A stretch of 64,000 bases of DNA, from assembly GCF_002441695.1 (NCBI RefSeq), contig NZ_JXJW01000001.1, forward strand, positions 62,001-126,000, in the 5' to 3' direction. This DNA is from Pseudolactococcus piscium. Its GTDB lineage: Bacteria > Bacillota > Bacilli > Lactobacillales > Streptococcaceae. A model generated the notes under the pieces. The model was not told the origin of the DNA. It saw nothing but the letters and a program-made list of their open reading frames with translations, and ran no database searches. Each line of letters opens with the position of its first letter. Within the stretch, counting starts at the first letter, position 1. A program made the translations under genes and the position numbers. Positions 37,136 to 46,509 of this stretch are shown piece after piece.

Positions 37136-37771
37136 TTAATTGAAAAAAGGGTTGAAATTTCGCTCAGCACCGATCGTTGTTTGTGGGCCATGACCTGGAA
37201 AAACCTGATAGCTACTCGAAAGTGGGAAAAGTTGGGTTTGGATTGATGTTTTTAGCGTTTCTAAATCACCGGTATTTAGGTCAGTCCGGCCAATCGTCCC
37301 TGAGAACAGGGCATCTCCTGTGAAGACGACTTTTTCAGCTTCAAACACGAAAGAGACACCACCTTGTGAGTGACCGGGTGTCGCAAGGACAGTAAATGAA
37401 AAGCCAGATAAGTCATAAGGAGTATTGTTTTCAAAGGTATACTCCGCAGCATTGACGATGACATTTGGTAGATCCTTATCATGACGTGGCAAACCCGAAA
37501 GATTTAGGACAGGCGTATAGAGCCAGTCTGCTTCCATAGCGCTGATATAAACAGGTGCACCTGTTTCCTTGCGAACTGCTTCAACACTCATGATATGATC
37601 ATAATGCGCATGTGTCAGCAAAATAGCCACGACAGGTGTACCAAGTTCACGAATGACTGTCAGAATTTGGTCCGTTTCACTGCCTGGATCGATGATGACC
37701 GTTGCTAGGTCATTGGTTAAAAAATAAGTATTTTCAGCAGCAATGCTGTTTCGAATCATTTGAATTTTCAT
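37136..37771 (-). CDS. MBL-fold metallohydrolase (glyoxalase II-like, YcbL type)
   Basis: 211 residues. The metal-binding motif THAHYDHI (HxHxDH), then GHSQGG, a bridging aspartate in FTGDALF and the final histidine in FPGHGPQT are all present. The length and order match the YcbL/GloB-like branch, which hydrolyses thioesters such as S-lactoylglutathione analogues; the substrate in this organism is not known. It is a single gene, convergent with nothing; a holin-like toxin locus lies beyond its 3' end. Confidence 0.88.
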   Translation of the reverse strand: MKIQMIRNSIAAENTYFLTNDLATVIIDPGSETDQILTVIRELGTPVVAILLTHAHYDHIMSVEAVRKETGAPVYISAMEADWLYTPVLNLSGLPRHDKDLPNVIVNAAEYTFENNTPYDLSGFSFTVLATPGHSQGGVSFVFEAEKVVFTGDALFSGTIGRTDLNTGDLETLKTSIQTQLFPLSSSYQVFPGHGPQTTIGAERNFNPFFN

Positions 37772-37988
37772 AGCTTCATTATATCAGAAATTAAGAAATC
37801 TGGACACGAATAGCTAACTTATCAAGTGATTTAATGTATCTTAAATATCACAGGTTCTTAAAGTGGCCTTGCTTAATAGGATTAGATTGATAGCTAAATA
37901 GCTGATATTTTGTGCACTAAAAAAATATGCTAATCCAGAGGCAACTTGATAATATGTTATAATAGGGTAACTTATCTTTTACATAGAA

Positions 37989-40346
37989 ATGACGATTATG
38001 ACGACATATGCAGTAGTGGATTTAGAGGCGACTAGCGCTAGCCACACGAGTAAAATTATCCAAATTGGGATCGCAATAGTTGAAGATGGCAAGATTACAA
38101 AGACCTATCAGACTGATGTGAACCCCCATGAGGCATTAGACTTTCATATTACAGCTTTAACAGGAATTACCACCGCACAGGTAGAACGTGCGCCAGATTT
38201 CAGTGAGATTATGCCAGCAGTTGCCGATATATTACAGGACTGTATTTTTGTCGCGCATAATGTTAAGTTTGACTATAATTTATTAATACGCACATTTGAA
38301 CAACATGGGGCTAGTTTAGACATGCCTAGGGTGGATACGATTGAGCTGGCAAGGGTTTTCTTTCCCAGTCTGAAAAAGTATGGCCTAGAGTCACTTTCGC
38401 ATGTCTTGAATTTACAACATGATAGGCCGCATGAAGCACTATCAGATGCCTATGCAACGGCTAATTTGTTAATCAAGATGCAAGAAAAAATGGCAAATCT
38501 CCCTAAAAATGTCCTGTCTGAAATTCTGCATCATGCAAGCGATAATTTGGTCTATGAAACGCCTTGTGTGATTTCAGAACAGCTCAAAGTAGCCAATCGT
38601 AAGCATGCGGATATGCGGAAGGTCAATCATATTGCAACTTTGAAACCTTATTTTTCCGAAAATAAAAATCTAGTTAAGAAAAATTTTCGTGCTAATTTGA
38701 AGTTACTGAAGTTGGATGAGCGTACTAAGCAAAAGGCATTCGCTGAGATTATGCGTGAGCGATTAACAGATCCAGCAGCATCATTTATTGAAGCACCAAC
38801 AGGTATTGGTAAAACGTATGCTTATTTACTAACCTTACTAGGTCAAGGCAAGCAAGTGATTGTTTCTGTCCCAACCAAGGTGCTACAAGACCAGTTGATG
38901 GAAGATTTGGCGCCGATTTTCAAGGCTAAATTCGGTGTCAACTTTGCCAAAATACTCGGAACGCGAAATTATATCTCTCTCGAAAAATTTAGCAAGCTAC
39001 TCTATAAGTGTGATGATGGTAAAAATTTTGAAATCTTCAAGATGAAGATTTTGGTCTGGCTGACAGAAACCAAAACGGGCGAACTGGATGAGGTGAGTTC
39101 AACCATGACCAGTCACACCTATCTTGATAGTATTCGACACACAGGGGATGCTAGACAAGGGCAACTCCATTATGAACAAGATTTTTGGCAGTTAACCCAA
39201 CAAAAATCAAAAAATGCACAAGTCATTGTCATCAATCATGCTTATTTGGCAGAACGAATCGTTGACCAAACAGAGATGTTTGAAAACAAAGTACTATTAG
39301 TTGACGAGGCGCAACAGTTGTTTTCTGTTTTAGAAAATGCCCAGCAAAAGTCTGTCAAAATTCTGGACGAACTTGTCAATGTCGTCTCACATACTTCCCA
39401 ATTACGTAAACGGTTAGTAGAACGTTTGACTTATCAATTATCACTAAAGCAATTAGACATCGAAAAAATTAGGTTAGATGCCACAGAATTGGGCCTAGAC
39501 GCCATTACAGATGTTCTGGCTAACCCGGACGATTTCATCTGGATGCAAGATCATGTGCTAAAGTCTAGTCCGACAGACTTCTTGAATTTTGCGGCCATGA
39601 TTCCTAAAGCCACCAAAGTCTATTTGATTGGGGCGACGCTTGCCATGTCTGAAACAAAAGCAGTCTTTCCAGAATTACTTGGCTTTTCAGACTATACGTT
39701 TGATACAGTAGCCGCTGATAAAATCACCAACCAAAAGGTTTTTGTTGCAACAGACAGCCCGGATATTACGACGCTATCGCCACAAGGGTATGCCGAATTC
39801 TTATCTGAGAAGATACAGGAATTGAAAAGACTTGGCAAACCGATGCTCGTCTTATTTACCAGTCATGCAAGTTTAGCCTTGACTGCACAAGCTTTATCTG
39901 ACGCTCATGTTAATTTTTTACATGCTGATGAGATAGGAGATGCCAGTCGCGTCAAGAAAAAATTTGATGAACAGCATAATGCCATTCTGCTAGGCAGTAA
40001 AAGATTTTGGGAGGGTGTCGACTTTGACAAGCAAGATGAGCTACTTCTCGTGATTACGAGATTACCATTTTCAGTCCCGGATGATATTTTGATTAGAAAG
40101 TATGCCAAACGGTTTAAAAATCCCTTCTATGATTTTTCAGTACCCCTAGCAACTTTGCAACTCAAACAAGCCTTTGGCCGTGTTAATAGACGCAAACAGC
40201 AGCAATCAACGGTGGTCATTTTTGATAAACGACTTGCTGGTAAAACCTATGCTAAGAAAATGGTTTCTAAACTAGGGCAAACATATGAGATTGATTTTTT
40301 AACATTTGACGAGATAATGGATCAAACAAACCCATTTTTAGGATAA
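37989..40346 (+). CDS. dinG: DinG-family protein: DnaQ-like exonuclease fused to helicase
   Basis: 785 residues. An N-terminal DEDD-type 3'-5' exonuclease (D11/E13 in VVDLEATS; HNVKFDYNLL; HEALSDAYAT) spans about 1-170. A superfamily 2 helicase-like part follows with Walker A TGIGKT at 271-276 and DEAQQ as box II. Only three cysteines are present, so the Fe-S cluster of enterobacterial DinG is absent, as in other Gram-positive homologues that act as nucleases. The start may be ATG 37989 or 37998; neither has a clear Shine-Dalgarno. It heads the conserved dinG-tseB-aspB-asnS row. Confidence 0.9.
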   Translation: MTIMTTYAVVDLEATSASHTSKIIQIGIAIVEDGKITKTYQTDVNPHEALDFHITALTGITTAQVERAPDFSEIMPAVADILQDCIFVAHNVKFDYNLLIRTFEQHGASLDMPRVDTIELARVFFPSLKKYGLESLSHVLNLQHDRPHEALSDAYATANLLIKMQEKMANLPKNVLSEILHHASDNLVYETPCVISEQLKVANRKHADMRKVNHIATLKPYFSENKNLVKKNFRANLKLLKLDERTKQKAFAEIMRERLTDPAASFIEAPTGIGKTYAYLLTLLGQGKQVIVSVPTKVLQDQLMEDLAPIFKAKFGVNFAKILGTRNYISLEKFSKLLYKCDDGKNFEIFKMKILVWLTETKTGELDEVSSTMTSHTYLDSIRHTGDARQGQLHYEQDFWQLTQQKSKNAQVIVINHAYLAERIVDQTEMFENKVLLVDEAQQLFSVLENAQQKSVKILDELVNVVSHTSQLRKRLVERLTYQLSLKQLDIEKIRLDATELGLDAITDVLANPDDFIWMQDHVLKSSPTDFLNFAAMIPKATKVYLIGATLAMSETKAVFPELLGFSDYTFDTVAADKITNQKVFVATDSPDITTLSPQGYAEFLSEKIQELKRLGKPMLVLFTSHASLALTAQALSDAHVNFLHADEIGDASRVKKKFDEQHNAILLGSKRFWEGVDFDKQDELLLVITRLPFSVPDDILIRKYAKRFKNPFYDFSVPLATLQLKQAFGRVNRRKQQQSTVVIFDKRLAGKTYAKKMVSKLGQTYEIDFLTFDEIMDQTNPFLG

Positions 40347-40358
40347 GAAAGGACAGCG

Positions 40359-40781
40359 ATGAAAAGAAAGCGATTAACGAAGACAAAACAGATTTGGATA
40401 GGTGTGCTACTGGTAATACTTGCCGTCCTCATCGGCATCCTATTCTTTTATACACAGGCTATGCGTCCCTTTACACAGGCAAAAGCAGATGCCATTAGTT
40501 TAGCTAAAGATAAAGCGTCAATCAAAAAAGCGACGTATTTTGATATGGTCACCACACAATCCACAACCTATAGTGTGATTGGATTGGATAAGCAGGATAA
40601 AAAGCTGGGTGTACTTATCCCTGAAAAAGTCGGTGAAATCACAGTCGTTGCCATGTCAGATAATAAGAGTAAGCTGAATGAAAAAACAGCTAAATTAGGC
40701 TTAAATAACGGTAATGTCGTTTGGGTGGCAGCAGACGGGTCATGTTATGACTTCAAAACAGGTGATCAGGTTAAAAAATAG
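40359..40781 (+). CDS. TseB/YpmB-like membrane protein (DUF5590)
   Basis: 140 residues: one N-terminal membrane segment (about 12-32) and an extracellular domain of the PepSY-like DUF5590 type (AKADAISLAKDKASIKKATYFDM; VVWVAADGSCYDFKTG). B. subtilis YpmB/TseB lies at the same place between dinG and aspB and helps regulate a penicillin-binding protein in cell wall elongation. That role is inferred from synteny and fold. It is 12 nt after dinG. Confidence 0.8.
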   Translation: MKRKRLTKTKQIWIGVLLVILAVLIGILFFYTQAMRPFTQAKADAISLAKDKASIKKATYFDMVTTQSTTYSVIGLDKQDKKLGVLIPEKVGEITVVAMSDNKSKLNEKTAKLGLNNGNVVWVAADGSCYDFKTGDQVKK

Positions 40782-40888
40782 TAGGATAACACTATAAGAA
40801 CACTGACTTTTCAGTCAGTTTTTGATATAATTTTAAGTAATTACTATTTGTGACGTCTATTTTAACTGAATGAGGGAGAACACGAACA

Positions 40889-42067
40889 ATGGTCTTATCG
40901 AACCTAGTCAACCAATTAGAAGAGTCAGTGACACTGGCAGCTTCTGCGCGTGCTAAAGTATTAAAAGCCCAAGGACGTGATATCCTGATGCTGACACTTG
41001 GCGAGCCTGATTTTAAGACGCCCGAAAATATTGCAGCAGCAGCGACGGCAGCTATCGCATCAGGTAAAACGAGCTTTTATACACAAGCTGGTGGCCTGCC
41101 AGAACTCAAAGCGGCAGTTAGCAGCTATTTTGAATCGTTTTATGGCTATGGGCTAGCACAAAATGAGGTGGTGGTGACAGTTGGTGCCAAATTTGCACTG
41201 TATGCCTTTTTTGCCAGTGTCTTAAATCAGGATGATGAAGTCATCATTCCGACACCTTATTGGGTAAGTTATGCCGACCAAGTCAAGATGGTCGGCGGTC
41301 GTCCAGTTTTTTCAGTTGGGACACAAGAAACAGATTTCAAAGTGACAGTAGACCAACTAAATGTCCTAAAAACGGACAAGACACGTGTCCTGCTCCTGAA
41401 TTCACCGTCCAATCCGACTGGTATGATTTATACGGCAGCAGAATTGACTGAGATTGGAAATTGGGCGGTTGCGCATAATGTCTTGATTTTAGCAGATGAT
41501 ATTTACGGTCGTCTTGTCTATAACGGCAATGACTTTACGCCAATCTCGACATTATCTGACGCAATCAAGGCGCAAACGATTATTATTAATGGTGTCTCTA
41601 AAACGTATGCCATGACAGGCTGGCGGATAGGGTTTGCAGTTGGCAATCCTGAAATTATCGGTGCCATGAGTAAAATTGCTAGCCAAACGACCTCAAATCC
41701 TTCAGCAGTAGCCCAATATGCAGCAATTGAGGCCTTGACTGGTGATCAATCAACGGTTGAGACGATGCGACTTGCATTTGAAGAACGTCTAAATACGATC
41801 TTGCCACTGATTAATGAGGTGCCAGGATTTGAAGCAATCAAGCCACAAGGCGCATTTTATCTGTTTCCTAAAGTTGCCAAGGCGATGGAGATGAAGGGGT
41901 TTACAGATGTCACTGCCTTCTGTGATGACATTTTAGAGGAAACTGGTGTTGCCGTTGTCACAGGTGCAGGTTTTGGTGCACCTGAAAACTTGAGACTGAG
42001 TTATGCAACGGATATCGAGACCTTATTTGCAGCAGTTAAACGCCTCAAAGCTTACATGGAAAAATAA
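40889..42067 (+). CDS. aspB: Pyridoxal phosphate-dependent aspartate aminotransferase
   Basis: 392 residues, class I aminotransferase. NSPSNPTG, ADDIYGRLVY, the PLP lysine in NGVSKTYAMTGWRIG and the C-terminal arginine in NLRLSYA that binds the substrate carboxylate are present. It converts aspartate and 2-oxoglutarate to oxaloacetate and glutamate. asnS, which uses the aspartate-derived asparagine, follows at 98 nt. Confidence 0.92.
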   Translation: MVLSNLVNQLEESVTLAASARAKVLKAQGRDILMLTLGEPDFKTPENIAAAATAAIASGKTSFYTQAGGLPELKAAVSSYFESFYGYGLAQNEVVVTVGAKFALYAFFASVLNQDDEVIIPTPYWVSYADQVKMVGGRPVFSVGTQETDFKVTVDQLNVLKTDKTRVLLLNSPSNPTGMIYTAAELTEIGNWAVAHNVLILADDIYGRLVYNGNDFTPISTLSDAIKAQTIIINGVSKTYAMTGWRIGFAVGNPEIIGAMSKIASQTTSNPSAVAQYAAIEALTGDQSTVETMRLAFEERLNTILPLINEVPGFEAIKPQGAFYLFPKVAKAMEMKGFTDVTAFCDDILEETGVAVVTGAGFGAPENLRLSYATDIETLFAAVKRLKAYMEK

Positions 42068-42164
42068 GGTAAGTTAAGCCTGCTACACGAGTATTAAAAA
42101 GTAACACGACTAAAGCGTTTGACCTGAGTCACGTGTCAACGAAAAGAATAGGAATAATGAAAAA

Positions 42165-43502
42165 ATGGAAAACGTCGTATCAATCATTGATGTGAAAAAT
42201 TATGTAGATCAAGAAATTACAATCGGTGCCTGGGTTGCCAATAAATCAGGAAAAGGAAAGATTGCCTTCTTACAATTAAGAGATGGTACAGCCTACTTCC
42301 AAGCAGTGGCTTTCAAACCTAACTTTATCGAAAAGTTTGGTGAAGAAGCGGGTCTTGAAAAATTTGATGTCATCAAACATTTATCTCAAGAAACATCTGT
42401 CAAAATTACAGGGATTGTCAAAGCAGATGATCGTAGTAAATTTGGGTATGAACTAGATATGACTGATATCGAAGTAATTGGTGAGTCAGTTGACTATCCG
42501 ATTACACCCAAAGAACATGGGACTGATTTCCTGATGGATAATCGCCATCTTTGGTTACGTAGCCGCAAACAACATGCCATCATGTTAGTTAGAAATGAAC
42601 TGATCCGTGCGACTTATGAGTTCTTTAATGATCGTGGCTTTATCAAGATTGATAGCCCCATCTTAACTGGTTCTGCGCCTGAAGGCACAACTGAATTATT
42701 TGAAACGGACTACTTTGGTCAACCCGCCTTCTTATCTCAAACTGGTCAACTCTATGCTGAAGCAGGGGCTATGGCTTTTGGTAAAGTCTTTACTTTCGGA
42801 CCGACTTTCCGTGCAGAAAAATCTAAAACACGTCGTCATTTGACTGAGTTTTGGATGATTGAACCTGAAATGGCCTTCACAACGCATGAAGCATCTCTTG
42901 AAGTGCAAGAAGCTTATGTTAAACATCTCATTAAATCTGTCATTGACAATCAAACCTATGCCTTAAATGAGTTAGAACGTGATATTTCAGTACTTGAAAA
43001 GTACGTGAACACACCATTTAAAAAGATTACTTATGATGATGCAGTGAGTTTGTTACAAGACAATCAAGCTGATAATGACTATGAAGAGATTACATGGGGA
43101 GATGATTTTGGCTCACCTCATGAGACCTGGATTTCAAATCATTTTGGCTTACCAACTTTTATCATTAACTATCCTAAAGCAATCAAAGCCTTTTATATGA
43201 AACCACATCCAACACGTGATGACGTGGTTATCTGTGCTGATTTACTAGCGCCAGAAGGTTATGGCGAAATCATCGGTGGGTCTGAACGTGCGACTGATTA
43301 TGAATATCTCAAGACTAAATTAGTCGAATTCGGCCTATCAGAGGAAGAGTATGCTTGGTACCTTGATTTGAGAAGATACGGCAGCGTGCCTCACTCAGGC
43401 TTTGGTCTAGGACTAGAGCGTGCTGTGACATGGATTACAGGAAATGAACATATCAGAGAAGCAATCCCATTCCCACGTCTTTTGCATAGATTGAAACCTT
43501 AA
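42165..43502 (+). CDS. asnS: Asparaginyl-tRNA synthetase
   Basis: 445 residues. An N-terminal OB-fold anticodon domain ([24 protein letters not shown]) is followed by the class IIb core: motif 2 [25 protein letters not shown] and motif 3 [15 protein letters not shown]. It lacks the insertion of AspS, which supports asparagine specificity. It ends the dinG-tseB-aspB-asnS row; the deacetylase gene follows 16 nt later and may be co-transcribed. Confidence 0.96.
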   Translation: MENVVSIIDVKNYVDQEITIGAWVANKSGKGKIAFLQLRDGTAYFQAVAFKPNFIEKFGEEAGLEKFDVIKHLSQETSVKITGIVKADDRSKFGYELDMTDIEVIGESVDYPITPKEHGTDFLMDNRHLWLRSRKQHAIMLVRNELIRATYEFFNDRGFIKIDSPILTGSAPEGTTELFETDYFGQPAFLSQTGQLYAEAGAMAFGKVFTFGPTFRAEKSKTRRHLTEFWMIEPEMAFTTHEASLEVQEAYVKHLIKSVIDNQTYALNELERDISVLEKYVNTPFKKITYDDAVSLLQDNQADNDYEEITWGDDFGSPHETWISNHFGLPTFIINYPKAIKAFYMKPHPTRDDVVICADLLAPEGYGEIIGGSERATDYEYLKTKLVEFGLSEEEYAWYLDLRRYGSVPHSGFGLGLERAVTWITGNEHIREAIPFPRLLHRLKP

Positions 43503-43518
43503 TCAGATAGGGAGCGTT

Positions 43519-44427
43519 ATGAAAAAAATATTAGCCATCTCATTTTTCATTCTGTTAGCAGCTCTAGCTAGTGTGCTGATTTTTCAGGTTGTTGCGAGTA
43601 AAACTGGTCAGTCGGTCAATCGTCCCATCAAACTCAGTAGTCAGACGACTAATAAAGTGGTGACAAAAAGGAGCGACACAAGCAAAAAAGACCCCACATC
43701 ACCAGCCTTAGCACCTGAAGACAAGCAAAAAACTGAGCCTAAGTGGACGAAATCTGATACACCGATCAAGTTTCCAATCTTGATGTATCATCATATCGCA
43801 GATGTCGTCAACGGTAATACCCTATTTGTACCTGCTAATGAGTTTAAGATGGAGATGACGGCGCTTAAAAAGGCTGGCTACTATACATTGAGCCCAGACG
43901 AAGCCTACCGTGTCTTGACAACAAATGAAAAACCAGCAGACAAAATAGTCTGGGTGACCTTTGATGATGGCTACAAAAATGCCCAGTCAACAGCAGTGCC
44001 GATTTTGACTGAGCTTGGTATGAAGGGCAGCTTTTTCATCATTACTGGCATGGTCGGTAACGAGGATAAGATGGCTGATAGCGGCTTATTAGCGATTAAG
44101 TCGAATCCGCTCATGTCACTTGGTAGTCATACGGTCAATCATCCAGATTTACAATATGCGACGCATGAGACAGCGACCAAAGAGTTGACGGACTCTAAAG
44201 CATACTTAGATAAGCTGTTACAGCAGGATACTTCTGTGATTTGCTACCCATCTGGCCGTTATAACGCTCAGACACCTGCAATCGCTACAGCTGCTGGCTA
44301 TAAACTTGGCTTGACAACACACCATGGTTTAGCAAGTAGCGCTGATGGGTTATTGTCACTTAATCGCGTGCGTGTGGCCTTTGGTCAAACGGAAACGAGC
44401 TTTATGACCTTAATTGACAATCAGTAA
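43519..44427 (+). CDS. Membrane-anchored polysaccharide deacetylase
   Basis: 302 residues. One N-terminal membrane segment, a Ser/Thr/Lys-rich linker (about 30-85), then an NodB-type deacetylase domain: FPILMYHHIAD, the TFDDGYKNA metal/catalytic motif, and SHTVNHPDL with the metal histidines. It would remove N-acetyl groups from cell-surface glycans (peptidoglycan or a polysaccharide) outside the cell; the substrate is not clear. AGGGAG precedes ATG 43519. Confidence 0.88.
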   Translation: MKKILAISFFILLAALASVLIFQVVASKTGQSVNRPIKLSSQTTNKVVTKRSDTSKKDPTSPALAPEDKQKTEPKWTKSDTPIKFPILMYHHIADVVNGNTLFVPANEFKMEMTALKKAGYYTLSPDEAYRVLTTNEKPADKIVWVTFDDGYKNAQSTAVPILTELGMKGSFFIITGMVGNEDKMADSGLLAIKSNPLMSLGSHTVNHPDLQYATHETATKELTDSKAYLDKLLQQDTSVICYPSGRYNAQTPAIATAAGYKLGLTTHHGLASSADGLLSLNRVRVAFGQTETSFMTLIDNQ

Positions 44428-44519
44428 GGTAGCAGTAGCTGAATAGGTATCACAGTAATTGCTAGACGTCGCGTGACTTGTTTAGGACATGAGCTGTGGC
44501 AATAAGAAGGAGAATAGAT

Positions 44520-44906
44520 ATGACGATTAAAACAATTGTAACAGATAAAGCACCAGGTGCTATCGGCCCTTATGTACAAGGTAACATAGCAGGAGATTTC
44601 TTGTTTGCATCTGGTCAAATTCCCTTGGACCCCGCAACCGGTGAGATTGTCGGTAAAACAATCACAGAGCAAACAAATCAAGTGATGAAAAATATCAGTG
44701 GCCTACTTGCCGCGGCAGAAACAGACTTTGCACATGTGGTTAAAACAACTTGTTTCTTAAGTGACATGGAAAATTTTGTGCCATTTAATACAGCTTATGC
44801 CAAGGCTTTTGGCACCTCATTTCCAGCACGTTCAGCTGTCGAAGTGGCACGTCTACCTAAGGATGTGTTAGTAGAAGTTGAAATTGTTGCTTATTTAGGT
44901 AAATAA
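44520..44906 (+). CDS. ridA: RidA family enamine/imine deaminase
   Basis: 128 residues, full RidA length. It hydrolyses reactive enamines such as 2-aminoacrylate that PLP enzymes release. APGAIGPYVQG at the start, the FASGQIPLDP motif, and the key arginine in FPARSAVEVARLPK are intact. GAAGGAG precedes ATG 44520, chosen over the in-frame upstream codon at 44496. Several PLP-dependent lyases in this window could supply its substrates. It stands alone. Confidence 0.93.
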   Translation: MTIKTIVTDKAPGAIGPYVQGNIAGDFLFASGQIPLDPATGEIVGKTITEQTNQVMKNISGLLAAAETDFAHVVKTTCFLSDMENFVPFNTAYAKAFGTSFPARSAVEVARLPKDVLVEVEIVAYLGK

Positions 44907-44931
44907 AAAAACGTCCTCGGACGTTTTTTTG
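44905..44931. terminator. Bidirectional terminator after ridA
   Basis: AAAAAACGTCC-TC-GGACGTTTTTTT: symmetric, shared with the converging minus-strand ECF gene. Confidence 0.85.
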
Positions 44932-44956
44932 ATGATCTGAATCAGCACTAGTGTAG

Positions 44957-45547
44957 TCATTTGATCAACTTGACCAAAATACGCTTGACTGGTGCATATA
45001 AAAGGACGACTAGTATAATTGTCCCGATGCCATTAACAGCAGTAGCTAATAGTGAGGTAAAGGAGATGGCAATGGCTGGTTGAAACGAGACGCCCGTAAC
45101 TAGCGCCCTAATCAACCCGTTTATAAAATCGGTCAATAGTTTGACACCCACGCCAGATGAGACGGCAAGGGTGATAATCCAGAGTTTATCAGAAAAACGG
45201 GGGTAAAATTGTCTGTAGACTAGCTGAATTGCTAAGGCGACTAGGACATTTCCGATAAAGACAATCGGCATCTCCACGGCATAGCCGTTCATGACATCAA
45301 ACATGGCAAGCCCAATCGCACCTGCAAACGTCCCGTAACCAATACCGAGATAGAGTGCGGCTAAGGCAACCACTGCATTACCAACATGGAAAAAAGGTGC
45401 ACCAATCGGTGCAAAGATACTGACATGTAGGGACTGGATTGAGACATAGGCTAGTGCGGCGAAAAGGGCAGCTAAAATGACCTGCTTTGTTTTATTCTGT
45501 GTTAAGACGTAGGTTGGTGCTATGGGCGCTGTTTTTTTATGTGTCAT
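44957..45547 (-). CDS. ECF transporter S component, probably for vitamin B6
   Basis: 196 residues, six predicted membrane segments, with the Ala-rich AALFAALAYV near the first helix typical of ECF S components. It would pair with a shared energising module (EcfA/A'/T) that is not in this window. It follows pdxK by 15 nt on the same strand, and a PdxR-type regulator is divergent. This context suggests pyridoxine or a related B6 vitamer as substrate (PdxU-like); the assignment is by context. Confidence 0.75.
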   Translation of the reverse strand: MTHKKTAPIAPTYVLTQNKTKQVILAALFAALAYVSIQSLHVSIFAPIGAPFFHVGNAVVALAALYLGIGYGTFAGAIGLAMFDVMNGYAVEMPIVFIGNVLVALAIQLVYRQFYPRFSDKLWIITLAVSSGVGVKLLTDFINGLIRALVTGVSFQPAIAISFTSLLATAVNGIGTIILVVLLYAPVKRILVKLIK

Positions 45548-45562
45548 ATCTGTACTTTCTTT

Positions 45563-46378
45563 TTAAGTTAAGCGATTGCCATTATCGCGGTAGGCACCAT
45601 GCCAGATATGCCCAAGGTAGGCATTAAATGGGGCACCTGCCATAATCGCTTGGTGGACAAATGCCTTAGCCGTTTTTACAGCGTCAAAAGTGGTGTGACC
45701 ATTTGCTAGACCAGCTGTTATAGCCGCTGCAAAGGTACACCCTGCACCGTGGTTATTATCTGTATGGATGATAGGACTTCTTAAATAATCAAAGGCCTTT
45801 CCATCATAATAGACATCCAGAGCTTCACGGTCATCAAAGCGTCTCCCCCCTTTAATGACAACATATTTGGCACCAAATTCATGGATAATTTTTGCGGCAT
45901 GCTCGATCTCACTGAGACTGCTTAAGTCACCAAGACCGGATAAGATGCCGGCTTCTATCAGGTTGGGTGTGGTGATATCAGCGATGGGCAGGAGCTGTGT
46001 GCGTATCGTCTCCGCATTTTCAGAAAGTAAGATACCAGCAGTTCCTTTACAGGCAAGGACTGGATCAATCACGATGTTTTTTGGTTGATAGTGATCAAGC
46101 AGCTCTCTCACAACTGAAATCGTTCTGATATCTCCTAACATCCCAGTTTTAAGCGCAGCAGGATTACCAGCTGAAAAAATGGTCTCGAGTTGTTTTTTGA
46201 CAATAGCCGGTTCAATCGTATCGATATCGTGTGACCAATTGCGCGTGATATCCATCGTGACGATAGAGGTGATGGCACTCATACCAAAGGTGCCAAATTC
46301 TTGAAAGGTCTTTAAATCGGCCTGTAATCCCGCGCCACCTGTTGCATCACTTCCAGCAATGGTAAGTGTTTTTTTCAT
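45563..46378 (-). CDS. pdxK: Pyridoxine kinase / HMP kinase (ThiD-like)
   Basis: 271 residues of the ribokinase fold, ThiD/PdxK branch. AGSDATGGAGLQADLKTF at the N-terminus, KTGMLG, IDPVLACKG and the anion-hole HGAGCTFAAAI are intact. The family phosphorylates hydroxymethylpyrimidine and/or pyridoxine. No thiamin genes are nearby. The neighbouring S component and PdxR-like regulator favour pyridoxal phosphate salvage. Confidence 0.85.
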   Translation of the reverse strand: MKKTLTIAGSDATGGAGLQADLKTFQEFGTFGMSAITSIVTMDITRNWSHDIDTIEPAIVKKQLETIFSAGNPAALKTGMLGDIRTISVVRELLDHYQPKNIVIDPVLACKGTAGILLSENAETIRTQLLPIADITTPNLIEAGILSGLGDLSSLSEIEHAAKIIHEFGAKYVVIKGGRRFDDREALDVYYDGKAFDYLRSPIIHTDNNHGAGCTFAAAITAGLANGHTTFDAVKTAKAFVHQAIMAGAPFNAYLGHIWHGAYRDNGNRLT

Positions 46379-46463
46379 TCTATATGCCTCTTTTCTTTAA
46401 CCGAACGACTTGTCTATGAAGCTTGTAATCTATTCTAGCATTTGCTATAGTAAATAAAAGAGC

Positions 46464-46493
46464 CAATTGGATTGTTTTATCACCATCCAATTG
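46464..46493. promoter_or_regulatory. Inverted repeat between pdxK and pdxR-like gene, candidate operator
   Basis: CAATTGGAT (46464-46472) and ATCCAATTG (46485-46493), a perfect 9-bp dyad with a 12-bp spacer, 16 bp before the start of the MocR-type gene. It is a candidate PdxR site in the divergent control region. Confidence 0.5.
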
Positions 46494-46509
46494 TAAAGAG
46501 GAGAGGCAA

